This document shows positions 5,727-5,994 of a DNA stretch of 5,994 nucleotides, piece by piece (within the stretch, counting starts at the first letter, position 1; every line of letters begins with the position of its first letter). The notes beneath the pieces are model-generated. The model had not been told where the DNA came from, ran no database searches, and was given only the letters and a program-made list of their open reading frames with translations. Origin of the DNA: an uncultured Bacteroides sp. (GTDB lineage Bacteria > Bacteroidota > Bacteroidia > Bacteroidales > Bacteroidaceae); the NCBI GenBank assembly GCA_900557355.1, contig USSR01000441.1, positions 1-5,994 on the forward strand. The letters run 5' to 3'. The position numbers and the translations under genes are program-made.

Positions 5727-5994
5727 TTGATATGGAAAGATTTTTAGAGAATAAGGTATGTATCATTACCGGTGCTGCACAAGGCATTGGTAAATCGATA
5801 GCCGAACGTTTTGCTTCGGATGGTGCTTTGGTTTATGCCTGTGACCGTGCAGAGGGAGTTATGGATGAATGGGCGAAAGCTTGTTCGGAGAAATACGGCA
5901 CACGTGTGTGTCCTTTGTATTTTGACGTGACTGATGCTGTGGCTGTAAAATCAGCCTTTATGTCTGTATTCAAGCAGGAAAGACGGATTGATGT
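5723..5994 (+). CDS. Second short-chain dehydrogenase/reductase, 3' end outside the window
   Basis: The frame runs open from ATG 5723 to the right edge, giving about 90 visible residues. ATG 5723 overlaps the preceding TGA as ATGA, a typical coupling arrangement; ATG 5732, three codons later, is the alternative start. The visible part is the N-terminal Rossmann half of an SDR: K11-V-C-I-I-T-G-A-A-Q-G-I-G23, with the T16-G-x-x-x-G-x-G cofactor loop, an acidic D41 at the end of beta-strand 2 (Y-A-C-D-R) that suggests NAD(H) rather than NADP(H), and F68-D-V-T near the adenine site. The NAG motif and the catalytic Ser-Tyr-Lys lie beyond the edge. It clearly differs from the preceding SDR in sequence and predicted cofactor, so it is a partner gene rather than a recent duplicate. 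The G+C content here (about 44% by hand count from 5581 on) is higher than in the genes to the left. Confidence 0.88.
   Translation, partial: MIDMERFLENKVCIITGAAQGIGKSIAERFASDGALVYACDRAEGVMDEWAKACSEKYGTRVCPLYFDVTDAVAVKSAFMSVFKQERRID

Larger units (their letters stand above)
3..5994 (+). other. Part of a surface-polysaccharide biosynthesis operon
   Basis: Eight co-oriented genes have junctions of -20, -8, +3, +4, +12, 0 and -4 nt, using the whole spans of the two broken genes. There is no non-coding stretch long enough to hold a promoter, terminator or RNA gene. A polymerase, a glycosyltransferase and two sugar acyltransferases together identify the pathway. Flippase, initiating transferase and sugar-nucleotide synthesis genes are absent and presumably lie outside the window. 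Confidence 0.8.

Noticed and set aside
1..5994. CRISPR arrays, tRNA/rRNA genes, insertion sequences or attachment sites
   Set aside because: No regularly spaced repeats, cloverleaf-like segments, transposase genes or paired terminal repeats were found by eye.

Overview
The window looks like the interior of a surface-polysaccharide (capsule or O-antigen type) biosynthesis operon from a Bacteroidota bacterium, probably order Bacteroidales (Bacteroides, Phocaeicola, Prevotella or Parabacteroides). The basis is a low G+C content (roughly 35-45% by hand count), mostly weak or absent Shine-Dalgarno sequences, a Wzy-like polymerase with the R-x-x-G-x-x-x-E-P-G-H motif, and an acyl carrier protein plus paired short-chain dehydrogenases next to sugar acyltransferases. 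The genus cannot be fixed from the sequence alone.

All genes lie on the + strand and are packed end to end with overlaps or gaps of 0-12 nt. No internal promoter or terminator is visible, so this is probably one transcript that enters from the left and leaves on the right. In order: a GNAT-fold N-acyltransferase cut by the left edge (3-593); a secreted serine hydrolase of the class C beta-lactamase/esterase fold (574-1752); a multi-membrane-spanning Wzy-like polymerase (1745-2968); a WecF/GT56-family glycosyltransferase split by a frameshift (2972-4100); a PglD/NeuD-type hexapeptide sugar acyltransferase (4105-4734); an acyl carrier protein (4747-4977); a short-chain dehydrogenase/reductase split by a frameshift (4978-5726); and a second SDR that runs off the right edge (5723-5994).

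Proposed division of labour (inference): the GT56 enzyme adds a 4-amino-4,6-dideoxyhexose-like residue to a lipid-linked repeat unit. The GNAT and PglD-like enzymes acylate an amino sugar nucleotide, and the carrier protein with the two SDRs makes or modifies an acyl group or sugar precursor. Wzy polymerises the unit in the periplasm, where the serine hydrolase may trim or transfer ester groups.

The most notable observations are two lesions. The glycosyltransferase is broken by an exact 10-bp tandem duplication (3141-3160), and removing one copy restores a single 372-codon gene. The first SDR is broken by what looks like a one-base loss near 5572-5580, and adding one base restores a normal 249-residue SDR. 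The genes between and around them are intact, so the locus may be phase-variable, recently inactivated, or affected by sequence error.
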